Below are positions 1-6,383 of a stretch of DNA of 6,386 nt, one piece after another. A program made the translations under genes and the position numbers. Under the pieces are notes generated by a model. The model was not told the origin of the DNA. It did no database searches and saw only the letters and a program-made list of their open reading frames with translations. Every line of letters begins with the position of its first letter. Within the stretch, counting starts at the first letter, position 1. The stretch is from an uncultured Gemmatimonadota bacterium. Lineage in GTDB: Bacteria > Gemmatimonadota > Gemmatimonadetes > Gemmatimonadales > Gemmatimonadaceae. The stretch spans positions 1 through 6,386 of the forward strand of contig CAMLIU010000100.1 in the NCBI GenBank assembly GCA_946479995.1. Direction: 5' to 3'.

Positions 1-439
1 GCTTCTCGGGCTCCTTCATCGGGTTGCCGACGCCCTCGAAGTAGCGCACCGGGCGGATGCAGGCGTAGAGGTCGAGCACCTGGCGCAGGGTCACGTTCAG
101 CGACCGGATCCCGCCGCCGACCGGCGTGGAGAGCGGGCCCTTGATGGAGACGCGGAACTCCTTGAACGCCTCGAGGGTCTCGTCGGGGAGCCACTCGCCG
201 TGCTTCGTGTGCGCCTCCTCGCCGGCGTACACCTTCATCCACGACACCTTGCGCCGGTCGCCGTACGCCTTGCGCACCGCGGCGTCGAAGACGCGGACCG
301 AGGCACGCCAGATATCGGGGCCGGTGCCGTCCCCCTCGACGTAGGGGATGACCGGGTTGTCGGGGACGTGAAGGACGCCCTTCTCGAACGCGATCGCGTC
401 GCCCGTGGACGGGCGGGACGCGTAGCGGTAAGTGGCCAT
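1..439 (-). CDS. icd: NADP-dependent isocitrate dehydrogenase, N-terminal part (truncated by window edge)
   Basis: This TCA-cycle enzyme oxidises and decarboxylates isocitrate to 2-oxoglutarate in the cytoplasm, normally reducing NADP+. Only the first 146 codons and one base lie in the window, starting at an ATG on the minus strand; the family is usually about 415-420 residues long. Seen directly: the early segment [11 protein letters not shown] (34-44) and the substrate-binding stretch [15 protein letters not shown] (101-115), followed by R119 and R129. With this start the numbering coincides with the E. coli enzyme: T105, S113, N115, R119 and R129 fall at the positions of its substrate-site residues, which supports the start choice. 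S113 is the residue phosphorylated by AceK in enterics; no aceK is in view. No strong ribosome-binding site precedes the ATG. The gene lies 97 bp downstream of the aldehyde dehydrogenase on the same strand, so it may be co-transcribed or have its own weak promoter. The assignment is very secure; cofactor choice cannot be read because that region lies outside the window. Confidence 0.96.
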   Translation of the reverse strand, partial: MATYRYASRPSTGDAIAFEKGVLHVPDNPVIPYVEGDGTGPDIWRASVRVFDAAVRKAYGDRRKVSWMKVYAGEEAHTKHGEWLPDETLEAFKEFRVSIKGPLSTPVGGGIRSLNVTLRQVLDLYACIRPVRYFEGVGNPMKEPEK

Positions 440-536
440 GCGAAAGTCCGAACGTGGTATTGGAAGATGGGACGAGCCCGCGAAAGCTATGCGCCACCGC
501 GAGGAGCAGCAAGCGAAGCGAACGCGGATCGCGACG

Positions 537-2108
537 TCAGCGCAGCCCTGGCACTCGCCGCATGAAGCGCAGCAGCGCTGGCATCACCCGCGCGTACGTC
601 GGTTCGGTCATGCCCGGCAACGGCGCCAGCGCGACGCCGCGCTGGACGGCGATGGTCTGCGTCTCGGTGTACTTGAGGAGCCCCTCCGCGCCGTGACGAC
701 GACCGAAGCCCGACTCCTTCATGCCGCCGATCGGTGACGCCGTCGAGGTCCACGTCGCCGCATAGCTCTCGTTGATGTTGACGGTGCCCACCTGGAGCTG
801 GCGCGCCACGCGCGCGGCATGCGACACGCGGCGTGACCAGACGCTGCCGTTGAGGCCGAATCGGGTATCGTTGGCGCGCGCGACGGCGTCGCGCTCGTCG
901 GCGAAGCGGTAAAGTGCCACGACGGGCCCGAACGTCTCTTCGGCGTAGAGCCGCATGTCGGGGGTCACGCCGGTGAGCACCGTCGGCTCGAAGAACAGCG
1001 GACCGACATCCGGCCGCCGTCGTCCACCCGCCAGCAGCGTGGCCCCCTTGTCGAGGGCGTCCCGCAGGTGCTCCTCCACCGACGCCAACTGGCGCGGCAC
1101 GGTGAGGGAACCCATGTCGCCGTCGTAGTCGAGCGACGCGGAGAGGCGCAACGCCTTCACGCGCTGCACGAAGCGGTCGACGAAGCGCTCGTAGAGCGCG
1201 TCGTGCACATAGATGCGCTCGAAGGAGACGCATACCTGGCCCGCACCGATGAAGGAGCCTCGCAGCGCACCGTCCACGGCAGCCTCGAGATCGGCGTCGT
1301 CGAGCACGAGCATCGGGTTCTTCCCGCCAAGCTCGAGGGAGAAACCGATGAGCCGCTCCGCGGCCTGAGTGGCGACCAGCCGGCCCGTCCGCGTGCTGCC
1401 CGTGAACATGATGAAGTCCACGCCGGCGATCAGCGCCGGACCGAGGACCGGGCCCCTGCCGGTGACGACCTGCAGTACCTCTGGTGGCAGCCCGGCCTCC
1501 TCGAGGAGGCGGGCCGCCCAGAGTGCGGTGAGCGAGGACTGCTCGTCCGGTCGAAGCACGACCGCGTTTCCCGCGACGAGCGCGGCGAGCACGTCCGTGA
1601 TGCCGAGGATGAGGGGGAAATTCCACGGCGCGATCACGCCGACGACACCGACCGGGTGATGCACCTCGAGGGCCGACGTCAGCAGTGGAAACGTGCCCAG
1701 GTGCCGACGCGCGCGAAGGTAGCGCGCCGCGTGCACGCCGTAATGACGCGCGACGAGTGCGGTGTCCAGGATCTCCTCGAAGGCGTGGCGCCGCGCCTTT
1801 CCCGACTCGAGCTGGATGAGGTCGAGCGCCTCATCACGGCGCGCGAGCACGAGGTCGTGGAACCGCAGCAGCACCTTCGCGCGATCCCGCACCTTCAGTG
1901 TACGCCACCGTACCTGGCTCTCTCGCGCGCGCCGGATTGCAAGCTCGACATCGGCCGGTTCGCACAGTGGAATGGTCGCGAGCTCCTTACCAGTGAATGG
2001 TGCGACCACGGGCGTGCGTGAGCGAGTGGTGTCGGCGAGGGTGACACCGGAAACCAGATGGTCGACGTCGATGCTTCGCGTCGGAACGCGTGCGGCGATG
2101 GCGTTCAT
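537..2108 (-). CDS. gabD2: Aldehyde dehydrogenase, GabD2-type succinate-semialdehyde dehydrogenase
   Basis: A 523-residue cytoplasmic member of the NAD(P)+-dependent aldehyde dehydrogenase superfamily. GabD2-type members oxidise succinic semialdehyde to succinate, linking GABA or 2-oxoglutarate decarboxylation to the TCA cycle. Visible motifs: oxyanion residue N163 in PWNFPL (161-166), cofactor-loop FTGSTRTG (235-242), general base E259 in LELGGKNP (258-265), catalytic C293 in GAGQVCVS (288-295), E391 in ETFGPVV, and the C-terminal stretch [19 protein letters not shown] (467-485). That last stretch, and the [15 protein letters not shown] region (367-381), closely resemble what I recall of mycobacterial GabD2. 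The usual cofactor lysine in VVLKP is an arginine here (R186). I chose the ATG at 2108 because the protein then begins like a normal family N-terminus; a GTG at 2159 in frame would add 17 residues of atypical sequence, and neither has a good ribosome-binding site. It is divergent from the SRPBCC gene and precedes icd. Family is certain; the exact aldehyde is inferred. Confidence 0.9.
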   Translation of the reverse strand: MNAIAARVPTRSIDVDHLVSGVTLADTTRSRTPVVAPFTGKELATIPLCEPADVELAIRRARESQVRWRTLKVRDRAKVLLRFHDLVLARRDEALDLIQLESGKARRHAFEEILDTALVARHYGVHAARYLRARRHLGTFPLLTSALEVHHPVGVVGVIAPWNFPLILGITDVLAALVAGNAVVLRPDEQSSLTALWAARLLEEAGLPPEVLQVVTGRGPVLGPALIAGVDFIMFTGSTRTGRLVATQAAERLIGFSLELGGKNPMLVLDDADLEAAVDGALRGSFIGAGQVCVSFERIYVHDALYERFVDRFVQRVKALRLSASLDYDGDMGSLTVPRQLASVEEHLRDALDKGATLLAGGRRRPDVGPLFFEPTVLTGVTPDMRLYAEETFGPVVALYRFADERDAVARANDTRFGLNGSVWSRRVSHAARVARQLQVGTVNINESYAATWTSTASPIGGMKESGFGRRHGAEGLLKYTETQTIAVQRGVALAPLPGMTEPTYARVMPALLRFMRRVPGLR

Positions 2109-2194
2109 CGTAAACGAATGAAGGGGGCGGCACACACGATGCACCTCGCTGCTCCCCACGGTTCGATGGGCCCGTGACGACCTGAACTACGCAC

Positions 2195-2214
2195 GCCGGT
2201 GAGGACCAACCGGC
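2195..2214. repeat. Short inverted repeat in the divergent intergenic region
   Basis: GCCGGT (2195-2200) and ACCGGC (2209-2214) are perfect 6-bp inverted arms around an 8-nt spacer. They lie a few bases before the ribosome-binding site of the SRPBCC gene, in the 123-bp gap it shares with the divergent aldehyde dehydrogenase. It could be an operator half-site pair or a small leader hairpin. In DNA this G+C-rich a 6-bp repeat can arise by chance. I saw no convincing -35/-10 pair in this gap on either strand. Confidence 0.25.
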
Positions 2215-2220
2215 CCGGAT

Positions 2221-2226
2221 GAGGAG
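2221..2226 (+). promoter_or_regulatory. Ribosome-binding site of the SRPBCC fusion gene
   Basis: GAGGAG ends five bases before the ATG at 2232, a near-ideal Shine-Dalgarno match and spacing. It decides this start for the downstream gene. Confidence 0.8.
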
Positions 2227-2231
2227 CAGCG

Positions 2232-3272
2232 ATGGAAACAGAAATCAACACCTCGGCAGGAGAGAGCGCACGGGGCTGGAGCGGCGGGACTGCGCTGGCG
2301 AGGGATGCGCGGCCCAGGCGGGAGCGCGTCGCGCCGTACCAGCGTCTCGCGGACGAGGACCGAGGCACGGGAGGCGAAAGCCTCGCCGATTTTCTCGGCT
2401 TCTTCAGCATCGGGCTGGGGCTGGCGCAGGTGCTGGCCCCGAAGGGAATCTCGAAGCTGTGCGGCATCGCGGATGCCGACGGTAACGCGCCGCTCATGCG
2501 GCTGATGGGACTGCGCGAGATCTCGCACGGCATCGCGATCCTTTCCAAGCAGCAGCCGGAGAAGGCCGTGTGGTCGAGGGTCGTGGGTGACACGCTCGAC
2601 CTCGCCATGCTGGGCAAGACCTTCGCGAACCCGGAGAACAACCGCGCGATGACGCTCTTCGCGACGGCCAACGTGCTGGCGGTGACGGCGCTCGACGTCT
2701 CGTGCGCGAAGCAGCTGTCGAAGCAGCCGCAGACCGTCGCCAACGAAGGAGCGGATGCAGGAATCATCCGCACGAAGCGCAGCATCACGATCCAGAAGCC
2801 GGTGGAGGAGGTGTACGCCTTCTGGCGCGACTTCCAGAACCTCCCACGCTTCATGACCCACCTCGAGTCGGTCACCGTCACCGGTGAGAACCGCTCGCAC
2901 TGGAAGGCGAAGGCGCCGGCCGGCAAGTCCGTGGAGTGGGATGCGACGATGACCGAGGACCGCCCCAACGAGCTCATCTCGTGGCGTTCCGATGAGGACG
3001 CCGCGGTCTTCAATGCCGGCTCCGTCCATTTCCGGCGCGCGCCGGGCGACCGCGGCACCGAGGTACGCGTCGAGGTCGAATACGACCCGCCATTCGGGAA
3101 GCTCGGCTCCAAGGTGGCGATGCTCTTCCGGGAAGAGCCGGGCCAGCAGGTGCAGGACGCACTGCGGCACCTCAAGCAGGTCATGGAGACCGGCGACATC
3201 GTCGTGTCCGACGCGACGAAGGACCGCGGACCGCATCCGGCGCAGCCGGACGGCCATGGCGTGACACTCTAG
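2232..3272 (+). CDS. SRPBCC (cyclase/dehydrase-like) protein with N-terminal hydrophobic helical domain
   Basis: A 346-residue, two-part protein. Residues 1-49 are polar and probably disordered. Residues about 51-162 carry several hydrophobic segments (51-70, 85-105, 114-130, 138-158) that look like membrane helices, with a signature [10 protein letters not shown] (61-70) and [10 protein letters not shown] (91-100). Residues about 178-322 form an SRPBCC/polyketide-cyclase-like domain: it opens with the strand RSITIQKP (183-190), followed by [18 protein letters not shown] (191-208), as in ligand-binding START-type folds, and ends in a long helix (about 302-320). A charged tail of about 25 residues follows. 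SRPBCC domains bind hydrophobic ligands in a deep pocket; the ligand here is unknown and no enzyme activity can be assigned. From memory, the same architecture occurs in other bacteria annotated as cyclase/dehydrase or uncharacterised membrane protein. A good ribosome-binding site sets the start. The zinc dehydrogenase begins 68 bp downstream on the same strand, so the two are probably one operon. Confidence 0.88.
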   Translation: METEINTSAGESARGWSGGTALARDARPRRERVAPYQRLADEDRGTGGESLADFLGFFSIGLGLAQVLAPKGISKLCGIADADGNAPLMRLMGLREISHGIAILSKQQPEKAVWSRVVGDTLDLAMLGKTFANPENNRAMTLFATANVLAVTALDVSCAKQLSKQPQTVANEGADAGIIRTKRSITIQKPVEEVYAFWRDFQNLPRFMTHLESVTVTGENRSHWKAKAPAGKSVEWDATMTEDRPNELISWRSDEDAAVFNAGSVHFRRAPGDRGTEVRVEVEYDPPFGKLGSKVAMLFREEPGQQVQDALRHLKQVMETGDIVVSDATKDRGPHPAQPDGHGVTL

Positions 3273-3288
3273 ACCGATCCGCAATCAC

Positions 3289-3317
3289 CGCGGGCGGCAA
3301 CTGCGCCGCGACCCGCG
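3289..3317 (+). promoter_or_regulatory. G+C-rich stem-loop between the SRPBCC and zinc dehydrogenase genes
   Basis: CGCGGG+CGGC (3289-3298) can pair with GCCG (3305-3308) and CCCGCG (3312-3317), giving ten G-C pairs with a 6-nt loop and a 3-nt bulge. No T-run follows, so it does not look like an intrinsic terminator. It ends 12 bases before the ribosome-binding site of the dehydrogenase and could act in mRNA processing, stability or differential expression within the operon. This is structure only; function is unproven. Confidence 0.35.
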
Positions 3318-3329
3318 ACCCAGGTATCC

Positions 3330-3335
3330 GGAGAG
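3330..3335 (+). promoter_or_regulatory. Ribosome-binding site of the zinc dehydrogenase
   Basis: GGAGAG ends five bases before the ATG at 3341 and fixes that start. Confidence 0.75.
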
Positions 3336-3340
3336 ACGTA

Positions 3341-4513
3341 ATGAAGGCCACTTGCTGGATGGCACCGAGAAAGATGGAGGTGAAGGAGGTACCCGATCCG
3401 CGGATCCTCAGTCAGGGGGACTGCATCGTGAAGATCACCTCCACGGCGATCTGCGGGTCGGACCTGCACCTCTACAACGGCTTCCTCCCGATGATGGAGC
3501 CCGGCGACATCATGGGCCACGAGTTCATGGGCGAAGTGGTGGAAGTCGGGCGCAGCGTGAAGAACCTGAAGGTGGGCGACCGCGTCGTCGTGCCCTTCCC
3601 CATCGCCTGCGGGCACTGCGAGGCCTGCGAGGCGGGGCTCTTCTCCGTATGCGAGAACTCCAATCCGAACGCCTGGGTAGCCGAGAAGATGCTCGGCCAC
3701 AGCCCCGCCGGCATCTTCGGGTACTCGCACCTCACCGGCGGCTACGCGGGCGGCCAGGCGGAGTACGCGCGCGTTCCATTCGCCGACGTCGGGCCGCTCA
3801 AGGTCCCGGAGGGCATGACGGATGACCAGGCGCTCTTCCTGTCGGACATCCTGCCCACCGGATACATGGGTGCCGAGATGTGCGGCATCAAGCCGGGCGA
3901 CACGGTGGCGGTATGGGGATGCGGGCCGGTGGGCCAGTTCGCCATCGCGAGCGCGTACCTGCTCGGCGCCGAGAAGGTGATCGCCATCGACCGCTTCCCG
4001 TATCGGCTGCAGATGGCGCGCGAGAAGGCGGGCGCCGTGACAGTGAACTACGAGGAAGTGGACAGCGTGGCCGACGTGCTGAAGGACCTCACCGCCGGAC
4101 GCGGCCCCGACCACTGCATCGATGCCGTTGGCGTGGAAGGGCACACCCACGGCGTGCAGTACCTGCACGACCGCACGAAGCAGATGCTCCGGATGCAGAC
4201 CGACCGCCCGATCGCCCTTCGCGAGGCGATCCTCTCCTGCAAGAGCGGCGGGACGGTGTCGGTAATCGGCGTGTATACGGGGCTGATCGACAAGTTCCCG
4301 ATGAATGCCGTGATGAACCGCTCACTCACCATCCGCACCGGCCAGTGCCACGTGCAGCGCTACATGAAGCCGCTGCTCGAGCACATCCAGGCGGGCCGGA
4401 TCGATCCGACGTTCGTCATCACGCACCACATGCCCCTCGCCGAGGCGGCGCGCGGCTACGAGATCTTCAACGACAAGCTGGACAACTGCGAGAAGATCGT
4501 GCTGCGGGCGTGA
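3341..4513 (+). CDS. Zinc-dependent alcohol dehydrogenase, glutathione-independent formaldehyde-dehydrogenase-like
   Basis: A 390-residue medium-chain zinc dehydrogenase. Family members oxidise alcohols or aldehydes with NAD(P)+ in the cytoplasm; the closest characterised group is the glutathione-independent formaldehyde dehydrogenase of Pseudomonas putida (about 399 residues). Seen directly: catalytic-zinc ligands C38 (in ICGSDLH, 37-43), H60-E61 (in GHEFMGEV) and D169 (in LSDILPTGY); four structural-zinc cysteines C90, C93, C96 and C104; the Rossmann loop GCGPVG (193-198); and D217 after the second strand (AIDRFP), which favours NAD+ over NADP+. The insert at about 107-150, with [20 protein letters not shown] (127-146), is typical of formaldehyde-dehydrogenase-like members and not of simple alcohol dehydrogenases. 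Another insert at about 265-292 ([14 protein letters not shown] and following) is also present in that group. It follows the SRPBCC gene on the same strand by 68 bp and is followed by a strong palindrome. Family is secure; formaldehyde as substrate is a guess, and other alcohols or aldehydes are equally possible. Confidence 0.92.
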   Translation: MKATCWMAPRKMEVKEVPDPRILSQGDCIVKITSTAICGSDLHLYNGFLPMMEPGDIMGHEFMGEVVEVGRSVKNLKVGDRVVVPFPIACGHCEACEAGLFSVCENSNPNAWVAEKMLGHSPAGIFGYSHLTGGYAGGQAEYARVPFADVGPLKVPEGMTDDQALFLSDILPTGYMGAEMCGIKPGDTVAVWGCGPVGQFAIASAYLLGAEKVIAIDRFPYRLQMAREKAGAVTVNYEEVDSVADVLKDLTAGRGPDHCIDAVGVEGHTHGVQYLHDRTKQMLRMQTDRPIALREAILSCKSGGTVSVIGVYTGLIDKFPMNAVMNRSLTIRTGQCHVQRYMKPLLEHIQAGRIDPTFVITHHMPLAEAARGYEIFNDKLDNCEKIVLRA

Positions 4514-4527
4514 GTGCCGAAGGGCAA

Positions 4528-4573
4528 AGACGACGAAGGCCGTGGGGAGCGCTCCCCACGGCCTTCGTCGTTT
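4528..4573. terminator. Bidirectional terminator: perfect 40-bp palindrome
   Basis: Positions 4531-4550 and 4551-4570 are exact reverse complements, 20 bp each with no spacer, and the match continues as A-T, G-T and A-T pairs to 4528/4573. As RNA it would fold into a stem of about 18 G+C-rich pairs capped by a GCGC tetraloop. Short T-rich tails follow on both strands (TCGTTTCG on plus, CGTCTTTGC on minus). It sits 17 bp after the zinc dehydrogenase stop and 17 bp beyond the tRNA 3' end on the other strand, as expected for one hairpin ending both converging transcripts. The T-runs are short, so efficiency is uncertain. Confidence 0.8.
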
Positions 4574-4587
4574 CGCAAAGCTGTCAG

Positions 4588-4671
4588 TACCCGGGACGAG
4601 ACTCGAACTCGTATATCCCGAAGGATGGGGGATTTTGAGTCCCCTGCGTCTACCGATTCCGCCACCCGGGC
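4588..4671 (-). tRNA. tRNA-Leu, anticodon CAA
   Basis: An 84-nt class II tRNA on the minus strand, reading UUG leucine codons. Parts in order: acceptor GCCCGGG, then TG at positions 8-9, D-arm GCGGAATCGGTAGACGC, anticodon stem GGGGA/TCCCC around loop CTCAAAA (anticodon CAA, preceded by U33), long variable arm with stem ATCC-TTCG-GGAT, T-arm ACGAG-TTCGAGT-CTCGT, acceptor CCCGGGT and discriminator A73, the leucine identity base. CCA is not encoded (CTG follows), so the CCA-adding enzyme must add it. The first acceptor pair is a G1-U72 wobble; the other six are Watson-Crick. The gene converges on the zinc dehydrogenase and shares the palindromic terminator. Confidence 0.96.
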
Positions 4672-4689
4672 CTGCCGTGTCGGACCACC

Positions 4690-4718
4690 AATCTAAACAG
4701 CCGCGCAATCGGGGTCAG
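4690..4718 (-). promoter_or_regulatory. Candidate sigma-70-type promoter of tRNA-Leu
   Basis: On the minus strand, CTGACC (4718-4713) and TAGATT (4695-4690) each match four of six consensus bases and are separated by exactly 17 bases. Transcription would begin near 4683, giving a leader of about 12 nt before the mature tRNA 5' end. The spacing and location are right but the match is moderate. The rest of 4672-4853 shows no coding sequence or repeat that I can support. Confidence 0.4.
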
Positions 4719-4853
4719 GAGCAGCAGCCGTCGTGCACCTCGGCCCGCGCGTGGACGAGCTCGACGGCGCGGCGAAGATTCGTCCTCGTGGTGGCGATGG
4801 TCCCGGATGGAGTATGTATCGAGACAACTTGGCCTGTGTAGCTCGTCCCTGAG

Positions 4854-5708
4854 ATGACTGACATCATTAGTTCCGGGCGCGCCGTGAGCGCGGCGGTCGC
4901 GAGGCATTACGAGGAGCTGGATCCGTTCTATCGAGAGATCTGGGGACCGCACCTCCACCACGGGCTGTGGCGAACGGGCACCGAGGCTCCATGGGAGGCC
5001 GTCGAAGCGCTCGTGTCGCACGTCGCGGATTCCGTGCGCCTGATGCCCGGCGAACAGGTGGTGGACGTCGGCGCCGGCTATGGCGAGACGGCGCGGTACC
5101 TGGCGGCACGTCACGACGTCCAGGTCACGGGCGTCACCATCACGCCGGCGCAGCACGCCTACGCGCAGCGGCGTGCTGGCGACGATCGCGTCCGCATCCT
5201 GCTGCAGGACTGGATGGACAACACGATCCCCACCGGCTCCGCCGACGTGGTGATCGCGATCGAGAGTACCGAGCACATGCCGGACCCTGCTCTCGCTCTT
5301 CGCGAGATGCGGCGCGTGCTCCGTCCCGGCGGGCGGGTTGCCATCTGTGCGTGGCTGGAAGCGGAGCAGGTCGGCGACCTTCGGCGTCGCTGGCTGCTGG
5401 AGCCCATCCGGAACGAGGGCCGACTCGTCACCCTCCCCACCGCCAGCGCGATGCTCGCGCTGATGTCGGAGGCCGGGTTTGTCGAGCCCACGTTCGAGGA
5501 TCTCACCGCGAGCGTGGCGCGCACCTGGAGCATCTGCCTGCGGCGGCTGGCCGGACGGGTACTCACGGACCGCCGCTACCTCGGTTACGCATTCGACCGG
5601 ACGCGCAGCGAGCGCGTGTTCCTCGCGGCGATGCTCAGGATCGTCGCCGCGTACCGGGTGAAGGCGATGCGGTACGGGCTGTTCCTGGCACGTGCGCCGC
5701 TGCACTGA
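4854..5708 (+). CDS. Class I SAM-dependent methyltransferase, tocopherol/sterol methyltransferase-like
   Basis: A 284-residue soluble methyltransferase with the Rossmann-like class I fold. Seen: an N-terminal cap ARHYEELDPFYREIWGPHLH (16-35) followed by HGLW (36-39), SAM-binding motif I VVDVGAGYGETA (69-80), the second strand VTGVTITP (91-98), acidic D119 in LLQDW (about 117-120), motif II DVVIAIESTEHM (131-142) and motif III LRPGGRVAICAW (156-167). The HYEELDPFY...HHGLW start together with GVTITPAQ is characteristic of methyltransferases acting on small lipophilic acceptors: gamma-tocopherol, sterol, some sugar and polyketide methyltransferases. The C-terminal third (about 170-284) is the variable substrate-binding part and gives no further clue. 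The ATG at 4854 has no clear ribosome-binding site; a GTG ten codons on is possible but would clip the start of the cap. No biosynthetic partner lies next to it in the window. Its stop codon directly abuts that of the convergent DUF4389 gene. The fold is certain; the acceptor is unknown. Confidence 0.88.
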   Translation: MTDIISSGRAVSAAVARHYEELDPFYREIWGPHLHHGLWRTGTEAPWEAVEALVSHVADSVRLMPGEQVVDVGAGYGETARYLAARHDVQVTGVTITPAQHAYAQRRAGDDRVRILLQDWMDNTIPTGSADVVIAIESTEHMPDPALALREMRRVLRPGGRVAICAWLEAEQVGDLRRRWLLEPIRNEGRLVTLPTASAMLALMSEAGFVEPTFEDLTASVARTWSICLRRLAGRVLTDRRYLGYAFDRTRSERVFLAAMLRIVAAYRVKAMRYGLFLARAPLH

Positions 5709-6383
5709 TCAGTCGAGTGTGAACGGCGGGTACACGTCGGTCAGCAGGAGCAGGTATGACTCCACCCGCGTGGTCCACCGCAGCACGCCCACACCGAAGT
5801 CGTACAGGGTTCTGGGGAAGCGGCCGGTGAACAGGATGGCGAACCACGCCGCCAGCGTCGTCACGCCCCACACGAGCCCGAGCAGCCACACCACAATGAT
5901 GTGCGGGATGATGGTGATCGGGCGCAGCGCGACCGACAGGCGGTCACGTTCGCCGGCGAGCGCGGGGATATCCACGCTGACAGGATAGTCCGCATCGCCG
6001 AAGGGCGGATACTCGTCCCGCAGGAGCGTCACGTACGCCGTCGCGCGCACGTGCCAACGGAGGTAGAAGGCAGACAGCGACGCCAGTCCCTCTGGCGAGC
6101 GGCCGGTGAACACGATGGCGAACCATGCGATCATGGCGCAGACCGCGGCAACGGCACCGAGCACGCCGGCGCCCGCGCCCCACGCATCGTCCCCTGTACC
6201 TTCCGGCGTGCGGCTCCAGGTGAGTGCCAGCCCGATCGGCGCTCCCACGATCAACAGGTGCGGGAGGGCGAGGATCCACCTGAACCCGACCGTCAGGCGA
6301 TTCCGGTGATCGAGGGCCGGAGCGGTCCTGAGGTGGACGGGATAGGGCGCCGTGGTCTTGAGCGGGATGGCGTGCGAGCCCAT
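5709..6383 (-). CDS. DUF4389 family membrane protein with internal duplication
   Basis: A 224-residue integral membrane protein of unknown function resembling the DUF4389 family. Two homologous halves are visible. First half: YPVHL (14-18), RNRLTVGFRWILALPH (27-42), WFAIVFTGR (87-95), RWHVRATAYVTLLRDEYPPF (109-128). Second half: YPVSV (133-137), RDRLSVALRPITIIPH (146-161), WFAILFTGR (180-188), RWTTRVESYLLLLTDVYPPF (202-221). The later motifs are offset by exactly 93 residues and the earlier ones by 119, so the first half carries an extra loop of about 26 residues (roughly 57-74, polar and glycine-rich). Hydrophobic spans lie at about 36-56, 70-93 and 156-187. The reading frame stays open to the window edge (one further codon), so the start is the first ATG available; because YPVHL normally sits near the family N-terminus, it is probably right or nearly so. 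No cofactor site or catalytic motif is seen. The stop codon abuts that of the convergent methyltransferase. Confidence 0.85.
   Translation of the reverse strand: MGSHAIPLKTTAPYPVHLRTAPALDHRNRLTVGFRWILALPHLLIVGAPIGLALTWSRTPEGTGDDAWGAGAGVLGAVAAVCAMIAWFAIVFTGRSPEGLASLSAFYLRWHVRATAYVTLLRDEYPPFGDADYPVSVDIPALAGERDRLSVALRPITIIPHIIVVWLLGLVWGVTTLAAWFAILFTGRFPRTLYDFGVGVLRWTTRVESYLLLLTDVYPPFTLD
5821..5849. repeat. Direct repeat copy 1 inside the DUF4389 gene
   Basis: This 29-bp stretch matches 6100-6128 at 27 of 29 bases, exactly 279 bp (93 codons) away in the same frame. It encodes the WFAI(L/V)FTGR motif of the second protein half. Confidence 0.8.
6100..6128. repeat. Direct repeat copy 2 inside the DUF4389 gene
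   Basis: Partner of 5821-5849, differing at two bases. It encodes the WFAIVFTGR motif of the first protein half. The near-identity in DNA reflects the gene's internal duplication plus strong constraint or local homogenisation. Confidence 0.8.

Noticed and set aside
440..536. Search for a terminator or promoter between the aldehyde dehydrogenase and icd
   Set aside because: Only weak hexamer matches (three of six bases) and short, imperfect G+C pairings; nothing that I can support.
487..1626. A 379-codon minus-strand open frame overlapping the aldehyde dehydrogenase
   Set aside because: It is extremely rich in Arg, Ala and Gly, has no recognisable domain, and overlaps a gene with intact catalytic motifs. 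High G+C removes stop codons from alternate frames.
1068..2021. A 317-codon plus-strand open frame antisense to the aldehyde dehydrogenase
   Set aside because: Composition (Arg, Glu, His rich) and lack of any motif mark it as a shadow of the real gene.
2109..2159. GTG start at 2159 extending the aldehyde dehydrogenase by 17 residues
   Set aside because: The added residues are unlike family N-termini and there is no ribosome-binding site before the GTG; the ATG at 2108 fits better, though it also lacks a strong site.
2151..2161. An 11-bp match (GCTCCCCACGG) to one arm of the palindrome at 4551-4561
   Set aside because: The match stops at 11 bases on both sides and has no inverted partner here; chance is a sufficient explanation in G+C-rich DNA.
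2105..3284. Two long minus-strand open frames (364 and 365 codons) opposite the SRPBCC gene
   Set aside because: No family resemblance, while the plus strand has a good ribosome-binding site and a clear SRPBCC domain.
4650..5705. A 351-codon minus-strand open frame opposite the methyltransferase
   Set aside because: It runs into the tRNA gene and has no coherent protein features; the plus frame has all the methyltransferase motifs.
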